The notes under the pieces were generated by a model. That model was not told the origin of the DNA, searched no databases, and worked only from the letters and a program-made list of their open reading frames with translations. DNA of 64,000 nucleotides from Candidatus Melainabacteria bacterium (GTDB lineage: Bacteria > Cyanobacteriota > Vampirovibrionia > Obscuribacterales > Obscuribacteraceae), in contig CP064963.1 in NCBI GenBank assembly GCA_016699165.1, forward strand, positions 3,162,001 through 3,226,000, given 5' to 3'. This document shows, in pieces, positions 25,266 to 33,855 of the stretch. The position numbers were made by a program, and so were the translations under genes. Position 1 is the first letter of the stretch. Every line of letters begins with the position of its first letter.

Positions 25266-25835
25266 CTAGCCTTTCTTGATTTGCCAGAAATCTTCGCCCA
25301 GAGCGTCCCATGGAAGTCTGTGCTCATCTGGGTTTTCGGCATCAAAGCATTGATTGACAAAATAAATCATAGAAGCTGGAGCTTGCCACAAGTTGGCAAG
25401 ACCATGTGCTACGCCACGGGGAATGTAGAGCAATTGGGCGCGACCAGCACCTAGAATCAGGCGCATAGTGTTGTTGTAAGTTGGTGAGCCTTCGCGTGCA
25501 TCGAACAGTCCAACCAGAACGCGGTCTGTCGGCATGATGAACCAGCAATCTTCCTGGTTGTAGTGCAAGTGGAAAGCTTTGATAACTCCCGGTAGCATTT
25601 GCGAAAAAGTAGACTGTTTCACTTGGAAATCAGGAATGTTTTGCAAGCAGCCATTGTCGTCTAGGCGGACTATTTCAGTCAGGCAGCCGCCATCTTCTAC
25701 AAACAATGTGAGGTTGATTAGCTGGACGCCTTCAATCGTGGGCTTTTTAGAATAATCTTGAATTGACAGGTCTTTGGCGTAATCGCCTCCGATAGCTTTG
25801 TCTGTGAGCGGTTTGAGTGTTTTTGTAGAAACCAT
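25266..25835 (-). CDS. rmlC: dTDP-4-dehydrorhamnose 3,5-epimerase-like cupin
   Basis: A 189-residue cupin of the RmlC family. HYNQEDCWFIMPTDRVLVGLFDAREGSPT covers the first cupin strand set (longer than a motif; key features are the His, the Asp-Arg pair and DxRxGSPT). YIPRGVAHGL is the second conserved part. It would invert C3 and C5 of dTDP-4-keto-6-deoxyglucose to the L-rhamnose configuration. It lies next to rmlD and rmlB in one direction. AGGTG precedes the ATG. Confidence 0.82.
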   Translation of the reverse strand: MVSTKTLKPLTDKAIGGDYAKDLSIQDYSKKPTIEGVQLINLTLFVEDGGCLTEIVRLDDNGCLQNIPDFQVKQSTFSQMLPGVIKAFHLHYNQEDCWFIMPTDRVLVGLFDAREGSPTYNNTMRLILGAGRAQLLYIPRGVAHGLANLWQAPASMIYFVNQCFDAENPDEHRLPWDALGEDFWQIKKG

Positions 25836-25898
25836 GGAATAAGCACCTGCCGACGAACGGCACTAGAATACCAGATCTTGAACGCTTTCGAGGCTTGT

Positions 25899-26759
25899 CT
25901 AAACTAGAGCTTCAGATTTTTTCAAGGAAATGTAATTAGCCAGCGATTCTTGCCAGCTTGGCAGTTCGCGACCAATTGTGTTTATCAGTGTAGTTTTGTC
26001 CATCACAGAATATTTGGGTCGGGTAGCCGGTCTTGGCATGTCTTTGGTTTCGATTGCTATTACTTCACTTTGAAATTCTTTAGTGATTTCGCGAGCAAAC
26101 TCGCACCAGTTGGTCACTCCGTCATCTGTGGCGTGGTAAACGCCGTATCTTTCGGTCTCAATCAGGTCGGCAATCACTTCGGACAAGCTCAGTGTACAAG
26201 TGGGAGAACCAAACTGATCGGCGACTACTCTAAGTGGCTTGCCTTCGCTTGCAAGGCGCAAAATAGTCTCGACGAAGTTCTGACCATTTGGACCATAAAG
26301 CCAGCTTGTACGAACTATATAGAAGCGTTTGAGGTGTCTTTGCACTGCAAGCTCACCGGCAAGCTTGGTCTTTCCATAAACAGACAAGGGGCTTGTTTGG
26401 TCCCAGGTTGTGTAAGGGCGGTTTTGATTACCGTCGAATACATAATCCGAACTTATATAGAGCATTGGAATATCTAACTGGTTGCAAGCCACCGCTAAAT
26501 TTTCGGTTCCATATCCATTTATAAGGAAAGCTAGAGCCGGCTCAGATTCTGCCTGGTCCACTTTTGTGTAAGCGGCACAATGCAGAACCAGACTGGGTTT
26601 CTGCTCAGAAAGCACAGCCTGGACCTGCTCGTAATTAGTCACGTCGAGCTTTTCTTTGGGCATGGCAATCACTTTGTGATCGCGCGACTCAAGACAAGCC
26701 ACAAGGGCTTTGCCCAACATTCCACCGGCCCCTGTAACTAGGAGTTTGCTCTCTGCCAT
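25899..26759 (-). CDS. rmlD: dTDP-4-dehydrorhamnose reductase
   Basis: A 286-residue short-chain-type reductase that makes dTDP-L-rhamnose in the last step of the pathway. The Rossmann loop is LVTGAGGMLGKAL. SSDYVFDG and YGKTKLAGE carry the catalytic Ser/Thr-Tyr-Lys set, and VRTSWLYGPNG is a family hallmark. It lies between rmlC and rmlB with a four-base gap to the latter. Confidence 0.93.
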   Translation of the reverse strand: MAESKLLVTGAGGMLGKALVACLESRDHKVIAMPKEKLDVTNYEQVQAVLSEQKPSLVLHCAAYTKVDQAESEPALAFLINGYGTENLAVACNQLDIPMLYISSDYVFDGNQNRPYTTWDQTSPLSVYGKTKLAGELAVQRHLKRFYIVRTSWLYGPNGQNFVETILRLASEGKPLRVVADQFGSPTCTLSLSEVIADLIETERYGVYHATDDGVTNWCEFAREITKEFQSEVIAIETKDMPRPATRPKYSVMDKTTLINTIGRELPSWQESLANYISLKKSEALV

Positions 26760-26763
26760 GACT

Positions 26764-27837
26764 CTAATTCGCTACGCCTGCTACTGCCGGAGCGTTTGCA
26801 ACAGCTGGAACGACGTTTGATTTGCTCATCACTAAATTGAGCCAGTCAGCATTCGAGGTATACCATTCGATTGTTTGCTTGATGCCTGTCTCAAATGTAT
26901 GTTTGGGGGTCCAACCAAGCTCGCGTTGAATCTTGCTTGAGTCAATAGCGTAACGACGGTCATGTCCAAGACGATCAGCCACGTATTTGATCAGTGCTTC
27001 GGTCTTGCCTAGCTCTTTGATCAAGAGTTTGGTGATGTACATGTTTGTTTTTTCGTTGTTACCGCCAACGTTGTAAACCTGGCCCGACACGCCTTTGTGG
27101 AAGACTACGTCAATTGCGCGGCAATGATCTTCAACATGTAACCAGTCGCGGATGTTGGCTCCGTCGCCGTAAACAGGTACTTGTTTGTCGTTCATCAAAT
27201 TGTTGATGAATAACGGAATAAGTTTTTCAGGATGTTGATAAGGACCGTAGTTGTTGGAACAGCGAGTGATCACTACAGGCAAATTATAAGTGTGGTGATA
27301 GGCCTGGCAGATCATGTCAGAGCTTGCTTTGCTTGCCGAGTAGGGGCTTGATGGTTGAATTGGTGTTTCTTCAGTGAAGAAGCCTGTAGGACCAAGCGAT
27401 CCGTAAACTTCATCTGTAGAAATTTGCATATATTTGATGCTGTATTTGGCATCAGGACCTGGTTTGCATCCTGGTTCCAAGCCGTATTTGAAAGCTGCTT
27501 CGACAAGAGCTTGAGTGCCCATAACGTTTGATCTGACGAAAATAGCGCCATCTTCAATCGAGCGGTCGACATGGCTTTCTGCAGCCAGGTTCATGATGCC
27601 GTCGATTTTGCCAAACATGCGACCTGAAACTATTTCATTGACCAGCTCAGTATCTTCGATGCGACCTTTGACGAATTTGTACTTTGGATTAGAGGCTACG
27701 TCAGCCAGATTTTCAGGATGACCGGCATAAGTCTGAGCGTCCAAATTGATGATTTCGTAGCTGGGATAAGTGGCCAACATGTGTCTGACCAGGTTGCTAC
27801 CTATAAAACCCAATCCGCCGGTGATTAAAAGTCGCAT
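26764..27837 (-). CDS. rmlB: dTDP-glucose 4,6-dehydratase
   Basis: A 357-residue extended SDR that converts dTDP-glucose to the 4-keto-6-deoxy sugar. The NAD loop is LLITGGLGFIGSNLVRH. AAESHVDRSI, STDEVYGSLG and YSASKASSDM give the family motifs and catalytic Tyr/Lys. NNYGPYQHPEKLIPLFI is typical of RmlB. A Val/Ala-rich tail of about 15 residues is extra. GGGAG lies upstream of the ATG. Together with rmlC, rmlD and rmlA it completes the dTDP-L-rhamnose pathway. Confidence 0.94.
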   Translation of the reverse strand: MRLLITGGLGFIGSNLVRHMLATYPSYEIINLDAQTYAGHPENLADVASNPKYKFVKGRIEDTELVNEIVSGRMFGKIDGIMNLAAESHVDRSIEDGAIFVRSNVMGTQALVEAAFKYGLEPGCKPGPDAKYSIKYMQISTDEVYGSLGPTGFFTEETPIQPSSPYSASKASSDMICQAYHHTYNLPVVITRCSNNYGPYQHPEKLIPLFINNLMNDKQVPVYGDGANIRDWLHVEDHCRAIDVVFHKGVSGQVYNVGGNNEKTNMYITKLLIKELGKTEALIKYVADRLGHDRRYAIDSSKIQRELGWTPKHTFETGIKQTIEWYTSNADWLNLVMSKSNVVPAVANAPAVAGVAN

Positions 27838-27952
27838 AGTCTACTCCCTAAAGGTACAGGTAGATTTTGGCTTGACATGCCACTTTTGATCAACGTTGTC
27901 TAAATAATCTAGACGCGATAGCTCGTGAAAATTGTTTAATAGAACCCAATTG

Positions 27953-27980
27953 TGATATCATATTGATATTAATGATATCA
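27953..27980 (+). promoter_or_regulatory. Probable FitA-type operator: three TGATAT boxes at ten-base steps
   Basis: TGATATCA, itself palindromic, occurs at 27953-27960 and 27973-27980, with TGATATTA between (27964-27971). The boxes lie on one DNA face and just upstream of the antitoxin start, where ribbon-helix-helix antitoxins autoregulate. Confidence 0.55.
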
Positions 27981-27992
27981 AAAGAGGTTTTG

Positions 27993-28232
27993 ATGGCTGC
28001 CATAACTGTCAGAAATATTACAGATGATGTGCAGCAAGCGCTCAAAGTTTTGGCTGCACAGAATGGTCGAAGTACAGAGGCTGAAATCAGAGTGATTTTA
28101 GAGAATGCCGTTCGTCCCAAAGAGCGGTTGAAAATTGCGACCGAATTGCGCAAATTTGCACTAAAGCACAATATTGAATTACACACAGAACCTCGAACCG
28201 AACTTCCACGCATAATGGATTTTGGCGAATGA
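27993..28232 (+). CDS. FitA/VapB-type ribbon-helix-helix antitoxin
   Basis: A 79-residue DNA-binding antitoxin. The N-terminal ribbon reads ITVRNITDDVQQAL, then LAAQNGRSTEAEIRVIL, the common FitA pattern. The C-terminal part (from about 50) should wrap the toxin. I chose ATG 27993, preceded by AGAGG, because the longer form from TTG 27963 would start inside the operator boxes. The last four bases overlap the toxin start (ATGA). Confidence 0.82.
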   Translation: MAAITVRNITDDVQQALKVLAAQNGRSTEAEIRVILENAVRPKERLKIATELRKFALKHNIELHTEPRTELPRIMDFGE

Positions 28233-28657
28233 TCATTCTAGACACTAACGTCTTATCTGAGCCGACTAAATCGAATTATGATCCTGTAGTGTTCGATTGG
28301 ATTGATTCTCAGATACCAGAGAGTCTTTATTTCACTGCTGTTGGACTTGCCGAAATTTATGTTGGATTAAATTCCTTGCCGTCAGGCAAACGCAAAGAAA
28401 GTCTTGCTCAAGATATAAGCGAACTTCTCGAACAGTTATTTGCATATAGGATTTTACCTTTTGATGCGGATAGCGCCTTAATCTTTGCCAATCTCGTAGT
28501 GAAGGCAAAGTCGGAAGGAAAATCTGTGTCTTTATTCGATGCGCAAACAGCAGCTATTGCAAAATGCAATGGATTTACAGTAGCTACGCGAGATGTCAGA
28601 CCTTTTATTTATCTTGGGGTGTCTGTAATAAATCCATGGACCCAAGCCATTTCATAA
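28229..28657 (+). CDS. PIN-domain toxin, FitB/VapC-type ribonuclease
   Basis: A 142-residue PIN nuclease. The acidic residues are in LDTNVLSE (Asp5), GLAEIYVG (Glu), SLFDAQTAAIA (Asp) and ATRDVRPF (Asp), the full metal-binding set. It is coupled to the antitoxin. The pair lies inside the rhamnose/glycan cluster, where it separates rmlB from the next genes. Its last 53 bases overlap the convergent esterase gene. Confidence 0.87.
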   Translation: MIILDTNVLSEPTKSNYDPVVFDWIDSQIPESLYFTAVGLAEIYVGLNSLPSGKRKESLAQDISELLEQLFAYRILPFDADSALIFANLVVKAKSEGKSVSLFDAQTAAIAKCNGFTVATRDVRPFIYLGVSVINPWTQAIS

Positions 28658-29627
28658 CGAGTTCGGGCCAGTCTGTAATTGAATTTTTTGTATGTCTGAG
28701 TCCAAACGCGTGTCCACCTGTTGGATACAAATGCATTTCGACTGGCACATTAGCTTTGCGTAAAGCTTGATAGAAGATGAGCGAATTCTCGACTCTATCT
28801 ACTGGGTCGTCTTGCGCTTGAATTATCATCACAGGCGGCGTTTTACTTGTGACCTGAATATCGGGATTTAGTTTGAAAGTGCCATCGTCTTGCTTTATTG
28901 CTAGACGCCCGGGATAAATGGGAACTGCAAAATCTGGTCTGCAACTCACGTCGTCAGTGGCGTCGATTTTCTTATATATAGGTATGTGATGTGTGCTCAT
29001 GGCCGCAGACAAATGTCCGCCAGCGGAAAAGCCAAGCACGCCTATTTTCTTTGGGTTTATATTCCATTCTTTGGCGTGTTGTCTGACAAAGCTGACTGCT
29101 CTTTGCGCGTCCTCTAAGGCAATTGGCGATTTTGGATAGTGCCCTGCCGCAGGTAGAACGCCTTCACCTGGAACTCTGTATTTGAGCAAAACACAGTTGA
29201 CACCACGGGCGGTGAACCAATCACAAATCTCAGTTCCTTCTAAATCCATGGCTAAAATCTGATAGCCACCGCCAGGAAAAACTATGATGCAAGTGCCAGT
29301 ATTCTTTCCTTTGGCTGGATAAAGTGTGACTGTGGGTTTTGATACGTGATGTGTGTAAAGCCAAGGTTTGCCAGCCACTGGCATATCGGTGCATTTGAGA
29401 TCTTCTTCTTTGCCTTTGACTGCAAATTTGCCAGTTTTGTGCGGCATCGAATTTTCTGGCCAGATAGGTATTTGTTTAAGCCCAGCTGCGGGTTCCCAGG
29501 CAAATGCGGGAGAAAATATTTGTGCAAGGGTTAAAACAGTCAGGCTAAAACCATAAGCATTAAGGCATGTTTTGCTTATGGTTGACTCGAGTGAAAAAAA
29601 GGTCTGCACCAAACCAGAAATTCGCAA
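28605..29627 (-). CDS. Exported alpha/beta hydrolase, acetyl-xylan-esterase/BD-FAE-like
   Basis: A 340-residue exported esterase. A leader with a hydrophobic core lies at about 24-42 (ending SPAFAW). The oxyanion loop is VFPGGGYQ; the nucleophile elbow is GFSAGGHLSAA; the Asp is in QAQDDPVDRVEN and the His in GGHAFGL. Family members remove acetyl or acyl groups from sugars, so it may edit a surface glycan made by the surrounding genes. The start is TTG at 29627, one base after the rmlA stop; no ATG lies near. Confidence 0.78.
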   Translation of the reverse strand: MRISGLVQTFFSLESTISKTCLNAYGFSLTVLTLAQIFSPAFAWEPAAGLKQIPIWPENSMPHKTGKFAVKGKEEDLKCTDMPVAGKPWLYTHHVSKPTVTLYPAKGKNTGTCIIVFPGGGYQILAMDLEGTEICDWFTARGVNCVLLKYRVPGEGVLPAAGHYPKSPIALEDAQRAVSFVRQHAKEWNINPKKIGVLGFSAGGHLSAAMSTHHIPIYKKIDATDDVSCRPDFAVPIYPGRLAIKQDDGTFKLNPDIQVTSKTPPVMIIQAQDDPVDRVENSLIFYQALRKANVPVEMHLYPTGGHAFGLRHTKNSITDWPELVMKWLGSMDLLQTPQDK

Positions 29628-29628
29628 T

Positions 29629-30702
29629 TTAGACCACTTCTACTTTTGAATCGTCGCCCAGCATCAATCTGTACGCAATTGGTTTGTTGTGGCTGCGTGT
29701 CAATTCAACATTCAAGCCAATCAAGCTGTCTTCGATACGTCCATGGAAATCTAGAATCTGACAGTTTTCACGTAAGATGCAATATTCAATTTCGGCAAAA
29801 CTCACTTTAGCACCATCACCAATTGAAGTGAACGGTCCAATATAAGTGCCTTCTAGTTTGCAGTCCTGACCGATTACAACTGGTCCGCGAATAGTGCAAT
29901 TTTTAAGTTCGCTTCCTTTGCCGATTGAAACACGACCAGAAATTTTGGACGAATTGTCGACATCGCCTTCAATACTGGCGTCGGACATCTCGTCCAATAC
30001 GACGCGATTGGCTTCAAGCATGTCGTCTTTCTTTCCAGTATCAAGCCACCAGCTTTGCAAAATGTGACTATCCACGCGGTTGCCCATTTCGATCATTTTT
30101 TGAATGGCATCTGTGATTTCAAGTTCGCCACGTGCGCTTGGTTTGATTGCATCAATGGCGGCGTGAATTTTATTGTGGAAAAGATAGACTCCAACTAGAG
30201 CCAGATTGGATTTTGGTTGTTTGGGTTTTTCTTCTAGTTTTAAAATGCGACCTTCAGCATCAAGCAGTGCAACACCAAACGAACTTGGATTTGGAACTTC
30301 TTTGAGCAAGAGGAACGCATCGGCTCCACCTTCCTGAAAGCGCTTCACAAGCGGTCCCACGCCATCTTTGATTAAGTTATCGCCAAGATACATAACAAAA
30401 GTATCGTCGCCTAAAAAAGGTCTTGCGGTCTTTACTGCATGAGCAAGACCAAGCGGCTCATCTTGCAAAATGTAAGTGATTTTTATTTTCCAGCGACTGC
30501 CGTCTCCGACGCATTCTTTGATGTCGTTGCCGGTTTCGGGACTGATGATGATACCAATATCGTTGATACCAGCTGAAATCAGCGCTTCGATTCCGTAGAA
30601 CAAAATCGGTTTATTCGCCACCGGCAAAAGCTGTTTGGCTGCGGTATGTGTGATTGGACGCATACGCGTACCTTTGCCACCACTGAGAATAAGACCTTTC
30701 AT
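29629..30702 (-). CDS. rmlA: Glucose-1-phosphate thymidylyltransferase, long form
   Basis: A 357-residue enzyme that makes dTDP-glucose, the first step of the rhamnose pathway. The nucleotide-binding loop is LSGGKGTRMRPIT; KQLLPVANKP follows. EPLGLAHAV and MYLGDNLI are typical. The last 110 residues (from about 245) carry hexapeptide repeats of a left-handed helix (GRVSIGKGSELKN region), which marks the long archaeal/cyanobacterial-style form. Confidence 0.9.
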   Translation of the reverse strand: MKGLILSGGKGTRMRPITHTAAKQLLPVANKPILFYGIEALISAGINDIGIIISPETGNDIKECVGDGSRWKIKITYILQDEPLGLAHAVKTARPFLGDDTFVMYLGDNLIKDGVGPLVKRFQEGGADAFLLLKEVPNPSSFGVALLDAEGRILKLEEKPKQPKSNLALVGVYLFHNKIHAAIDAIKPSARGELEITDAIQKMIEMGNRVDSHILQSWWLDTGKKDDMLEANRVVLDEMSDASIEGDVDNSSKISGRVSIGKGSELKNCTIRGPVVIGQDCKLEGTYIGPFTSIGDGAKVSFAEIEYCILRENCQILDFHGRIEDSLIGLNVELTRSHNKPIAYRLMLGDDSKVEVV

Positions 30703-30736
30703 TTTTATTTGCGAACCTCTTTATTGGAGTTTGGGT

Positions 30737-31300
30737 TTAGTATGCGCCACGCTTGTTTAGAACGGCGCTGAAAGTAGAAAAGATAATCTGCCAGTCGAGT
30801 TTGTTGCTCCAGTTGTCGCAATACCATTTGTCGAATTCGACTTTCACTTCATCGGCCAATTCGTCGCGACCATTGATTTGAGCCCAGCCCGTGATACCAG
30901 GCAAAAATTTGAGCACGCCCTCTTTTTGACGAAGCTCAGTGAGCGAATTTTGATTATACAAAGCTGGTCTTGGTCCAACCAGACTCATTTGACCCATTAA
31001 GACATTGAACAGTTGTGGTAATTCGTCCAGACTTGTTTTCCGTAGAATGTTTCCAATCGGTGTTATGGGCGAAGGCAGTTTGAGCATTTCTTCGGTTGAT
31101 ACGTTAGGGGTGCCTAAGCGCATGGTTCGAAACTTATAAATTTCAAAGAAATGACCATCTTTGCCGACCCGCTTCTGTTTGAAGATGATTGGACCAGGCG
31201 AGTCTGTTTTTATGAGCGCACAAATTATGGCTAGAACGGGCGAAAGTGTCAGCAGTGCGCCTAGAGATAAAATTATGTCGGTTAGTCGCTTGATCAGCAT
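30737..31300 (-). CDS. Undecaprenyl-phosphate sugar phosphotransferase, PglC-like
   Basis: A 187-residue monotopic phosphoglycosyl transferase that loads the first sugar phosphate onto undecaprenyl phosphate. It has the single re-entrant hydrophobic segment (about 8-30), then KQKRVGKDG, EIYKFRTM and LDELPQLFNVLMGQMSLVGPRP. It lacks the multi-helix N-terminal part of WcaJ-type enzymes. It should start the glycan assembled by nearby genes. TAAAAT lies six bases before the ATG. Confidence 0.9.
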   Translation of the reverse strand: MLIKRLTDIILSLGALLTLSPVLAIICALIKTDSPGPIIFKQKRVGKDGHFFEIYKFRTMRLGTPNVSTEEMLKLPSPITPIGNILRKTSLDELPQLFNVLMGQMSLVGPRPALYNQNSLTELRQKEGVLKFLPGITGWAQINGRDELADEVKVEFDKWYCDNWSNKLDWQIIFSTFSAVLNKRGAY

Positions 31301-31306
31301 GTAATG

Positions 31307-31312
31307 ATTTTA
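31307..31312 (-). promoter_or_regulatory. -10 box TAAAAT six bases before the sugar transferase start
   Basis: The minus strand reads TAAAAT, CATTAC, ATG. It faces the box at 31351 on the plus strand across a 62-base divergent gap. Confidence 0.4.
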
Positions 31313-31350
31313 TGGCTTTATGCTTTGTATGTCCTTAATCTAAGTTGAGC

Positions 31351-31356
31351 TATACT
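31351..31356 (+). promoter_or_regulatory. -10 box TATACT six bases before the GT2 start
   Basis: The plus strand reads TATACT, GTCGAA, ATG. No ribosome site lies between. It fits a leaderless transcript. Confidence 0.4.
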
Positions 31357-31362
31357 GTCGAA

Positions 31363-32265
31363 ATGTCAGTCCAGCCCACATCTTTATCTGTTGTTACAGT
31401 TAGCTGGAACACTCGTGAACTGCTTCGGGAGTGCTTGGAATCTCTCAAGGTTGAGCTTGCCACATTGCCGCAAGTAAAAAGCGAGGTCTTTTTAATCGAT
31501 AATGATTCGCACGACGGCTCGGCAGAAATGGTGGCGTCTGACCATCCCTGGGTTGAGTTAATCGCAAATAAGGACAATCTGGGCTTTGCTAAAGCCAATA
31601 ATCAGGCTTTCAAACTGGCGCAAGGCGAATTTGTTCTACTTTTAAATCCTGATACCAAAGTTTTGCCTGGCGCAATTGGCACTCTGATTGAGTTTTTGCA
31701 ATCAAAGCCACAAGCGGCAATAGCGGCACCGATGCTTTTGAACACCGATATGAGCGTGCAGCGCTCGTGTCGCAAGTTTCCAACATTTACCAATATGCTT
31801 TATGAGCTTATTGGACTAAGTAAGATGTTTAAACCAGGCACCGCTGCTGGTGCCAAGTTTCGCGAATACAAAATGCTCGATTGGGAGCACGACGACGAGC
31901 GCGAAGTAGACCAGCCTGAGGGCGCCTGCTTGCTTCTGCGTCAAAGTGTAATAGATCAAGTAGGCACCTTAGACGAAGGCTTTTTTATGCTCTTTGAAGA
32001 AGTGGACTGGTGTTATCGCATCAAGCAAGCGGGCTTTGAAATTTGGTTTACGCCACGGGCTCAAATAATCCACCATTACGGACAATCTATAAAACAAGTA
32101 AAAGCGAAAATGATTTGGTCTTCTCATAAGGGGCTTTTCCGGTTCTGGCACAAACACTACAGGGGTAATCGCTGGTATCTGGACGGTTTTGCCTACTGTG
32201 GGCTGATGGCATTGGCCTTTGTGCGCATAATTGCCCATACGCTCAAGAACAAGCTTGCCGCCTGA
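31363..32265 (+). CDS. Family 2 glycosyltransferase, rhamnosyltransferase-like
   Basis: A 300-residue GT-A enzyme. VVTVSWNTRELLRECL opens the fold, FLIDNDSHDGS holds the nucleotide-binding Asp, NKDNLGFAKANNQA and LLNPDTK give the second Asp motif, and LFEEVDWCYR is typical of rhamnosyl-type GT2 enzymes. It would use dTDP-rhamnose from the adjacent pathway, which is inference. I chose ATG 31363 over TTG 31345, which overlaps the -10 box. Confidence 0.86.
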   Translation: MSVQPTSLSVVTVSWNTRELLRECLESLKVELATLPQVKSEVFLIDNDSHDGSAEMVASDHPWVELIANKDNLGFAKANNQAFKLAQGEFVLLLNPDTKVLPGAIGTLIEFLQSKPQAAIAAPMLLNTDMSVQRSCRKFPTFTNMLYELIGLSKMFKPGTAAGAKFREYKMLDWEHDDEREVDQPEGACLLLRQSVIDQVGTLDEGFFMLFEEVDWCYRIKQAGFEIWFTPRAQIIHHYGQSIKQVKAKMIWSSHKGLFRFWHKHYRGNRWYLDGFAYCGLMALAFVRIIAHTLKNKLAA

Positions 32266-32463
32266 AAAGTGCGCCCAGATTTTGGCTATATTTCAAGGAT
32301 GTATATAAATTGTTTACCCTTTGCTAATATTTTCGCTATTTTATGAGTTTTGATTTAGACTGAACGAAGTAATGCACAGCCCAAACTTATTGGTCTGTTT
32401 TTTTGTAGCTGACAAGAATTTCTTCCCGAAGTTCCGGGGGCCAAAGAAGGAGGCCGATGTTAA
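32266..32463 (+). other. 198-base intergenic leader of the polyamine gene
   Basis: AT-rich DNA, then CCCG-AAGTTC-CGGG (about 32427-32440), a small stem-loop shortly before AAGGAGG. An ATG in another frame at 32457 opens only an 11-codon reading frame. I see no known riboswitch. Confidence 0.3.
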
Positions 32464-33828
32464 ATGCACACAAACAACTCGAACAAACATAGTCAAGGCA
32501 CGGCGACATGTGCCACTCAAGAGAATGCCGAACTTGAGTATGAATTTGGTGGCAGACATCTGCTTGCAAGCTATTTGAATTGCTCGCCCGAAGCGCTCGA
32601 TGACGCTAAGGCGATAGATGCTGCGATGAGAGCGGCAATCAAAGCTTCCGGCGCCACAGTGCTTAGCGCAAATGAGCACATTTTTGAAGGCGGCGGCATG
32701 ACTGCCCTTTACTTGTTATCTGAGAGTCACGCAAGTATTCACACTTATCCTGAGCACAAGTCTTGCTTCGTGGATATTTTCACTTGCGGCTATGTGTGCG
32801 AACCAAAGGAATTCGACCGTGTATTGCGCGATTATTTCAAACCGCAAGAAGCATCCATGCGTTACATGGACCGCGGTTCCACCACCAAAGAAATGGATAG
32901 TTCAAACGAATCTTTGACTCTTGAAAGCAATAACATTGCTTCGTGGAACAAAGATGGCGAGCAGCGCAAAGTATTTTTCCAACCAGGTGAGATGGAAGGC
33001 TTCGTTGTAGACGAAGTTTTGCTTGAAACCAAAACAAAATATCAATCTGTGATGGTGGCTGATACCAAAAAATTTGGACGCATACTTGTTCTTGATGGCG
33101 ATTTGCAGAGTGCGCAAAAGGACGAAGAACTTTATCACGAGTTTCTCGTTCATCCAGCCATGATGTTCCACAAAAATCCCAAGTCTGTTTTGGTAGTGGG
33201 AACCGGTGAAGGTGCCACTCTTCGTGAAGCTTTCAAATACAAAAATAATCCAGCTGTAACTGCTGTAGATATCGATCAAGAAGTAGTCGAAATCTGTCGC
33301 AAATATTTGCCCACATGGCACAAAGGCGCTCTGGAAGCTGATTCTAAAGCGACACTGTTATACGAAGACGGACTGGAATATTTGCGTCGTGAAAAACAAC
33401 TTTTCGATATCATTATTATGGATGTGGTTTCAGACCACGAAGAAGGTCCGGCAGAAGCGCTATATACAGACGCTTTCTACAACCTGGTCAAAACTAAATT
33501 GGCGCCAGGCGGTATAGTGGGTATTCAAGGTATGTACGCTAACTTCTATCCAGAATCGCGCATGCATCGCAAATTGCGTGGAGCAGTTGAGTCTGCTTTC
33601 TCGCAAGTGCATACTTATTCGACATTTATTCAGTCGTTCTGGTCAGAGTGGGCATTCTTGCTTGCTTCAGACTGGTGCGATCCTAATGCCGAAGGTACGC
33701 TTGAAACACTCAAGTCGCACTTTGCCGAGCGTGTTGCACCTGATGCAATGGTGCATTTGACACCGGAGCTTCTGGTTGCAAGCTTTGCTCAAGGCAAAAG
33801 CAATAAGAAAGCATTGGGACTGAAATAA
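32464..33828 (+). CDS. speDE: Fused S-adenosylmethionine decarboxylase and spermidine/thermospermine synthase
   Basis: A 454-residue bifunctional polyamine enzyme. Residues 28-130 form a SpeD-type decarboxylase; SESHASIHTYPE at 86-97 holds the self-cleavage site between Glu87 and Ser88, which would form the pyruvoyl group. Residues 175-450 form an aminopropyltransferase, with the AdoMet-type loop VVGTGEGATLREAF and VDIDQEVVE. The GPAEALYTDAFY stretch resembles thermospermine synthases more than classic spermidine synthases. The decarboxylated AdoMet would pass to the second domain in the same chain. If the first domain self-cleaves, the 87-residue beta chain is released from the fused part. 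AAGGAGG lies 10 bases upstream. Confidence 0.88.
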   Translation: MHTNNSNKHSQGTATCATQENAELEYEFGGRHLLASYLNCSPEALDDAKAIDAAMRAAIKASGATVLSANEHIFEGGGMTALYLLSESHASIHTYPEHKSCFVDIFTCGYVCEPKEFDRVLRDYFKPQEASMRYMDRGSTTKEMDSSNESLTLESNNIASWNKDGEQRKVFFQPGEMEGFVVDEVLLETKTKYQSVMVADTKKFGRILVLDGDLQSAQKDEELYHEFLVHPAMMFHKNPKSVLVVGTGEGATLREAFKYKNNPAVTAVDIDQEVVEICRKYLPTWHKGALEADSKATLLYEDGLEYLRREKQLFDIIIMDVVSDHEEGPAEALYTDAFYNLVKTKLAPGGIVGIQGMYANFYPESRMHRKLRGAVESAFSQVHTYSTFIQSFWSEWAFLLASDWCDPNAEGTLETLKSHFAERVAPDAMVHLTPELLVASFAQGKSNKKALGLK

Positions 33829-33855
33829 GCTAATTAGCTAAATTAAGTCTCTGAC

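Noticed and set aside
32457..32492. Small upstream frame before the polyamine gene as a possible regulatory leader peptide
   Set aside because: It overlaps the main start in another frame, has only 11 codons, and no stalling motif is evident. The AAGGAGG serves either start.
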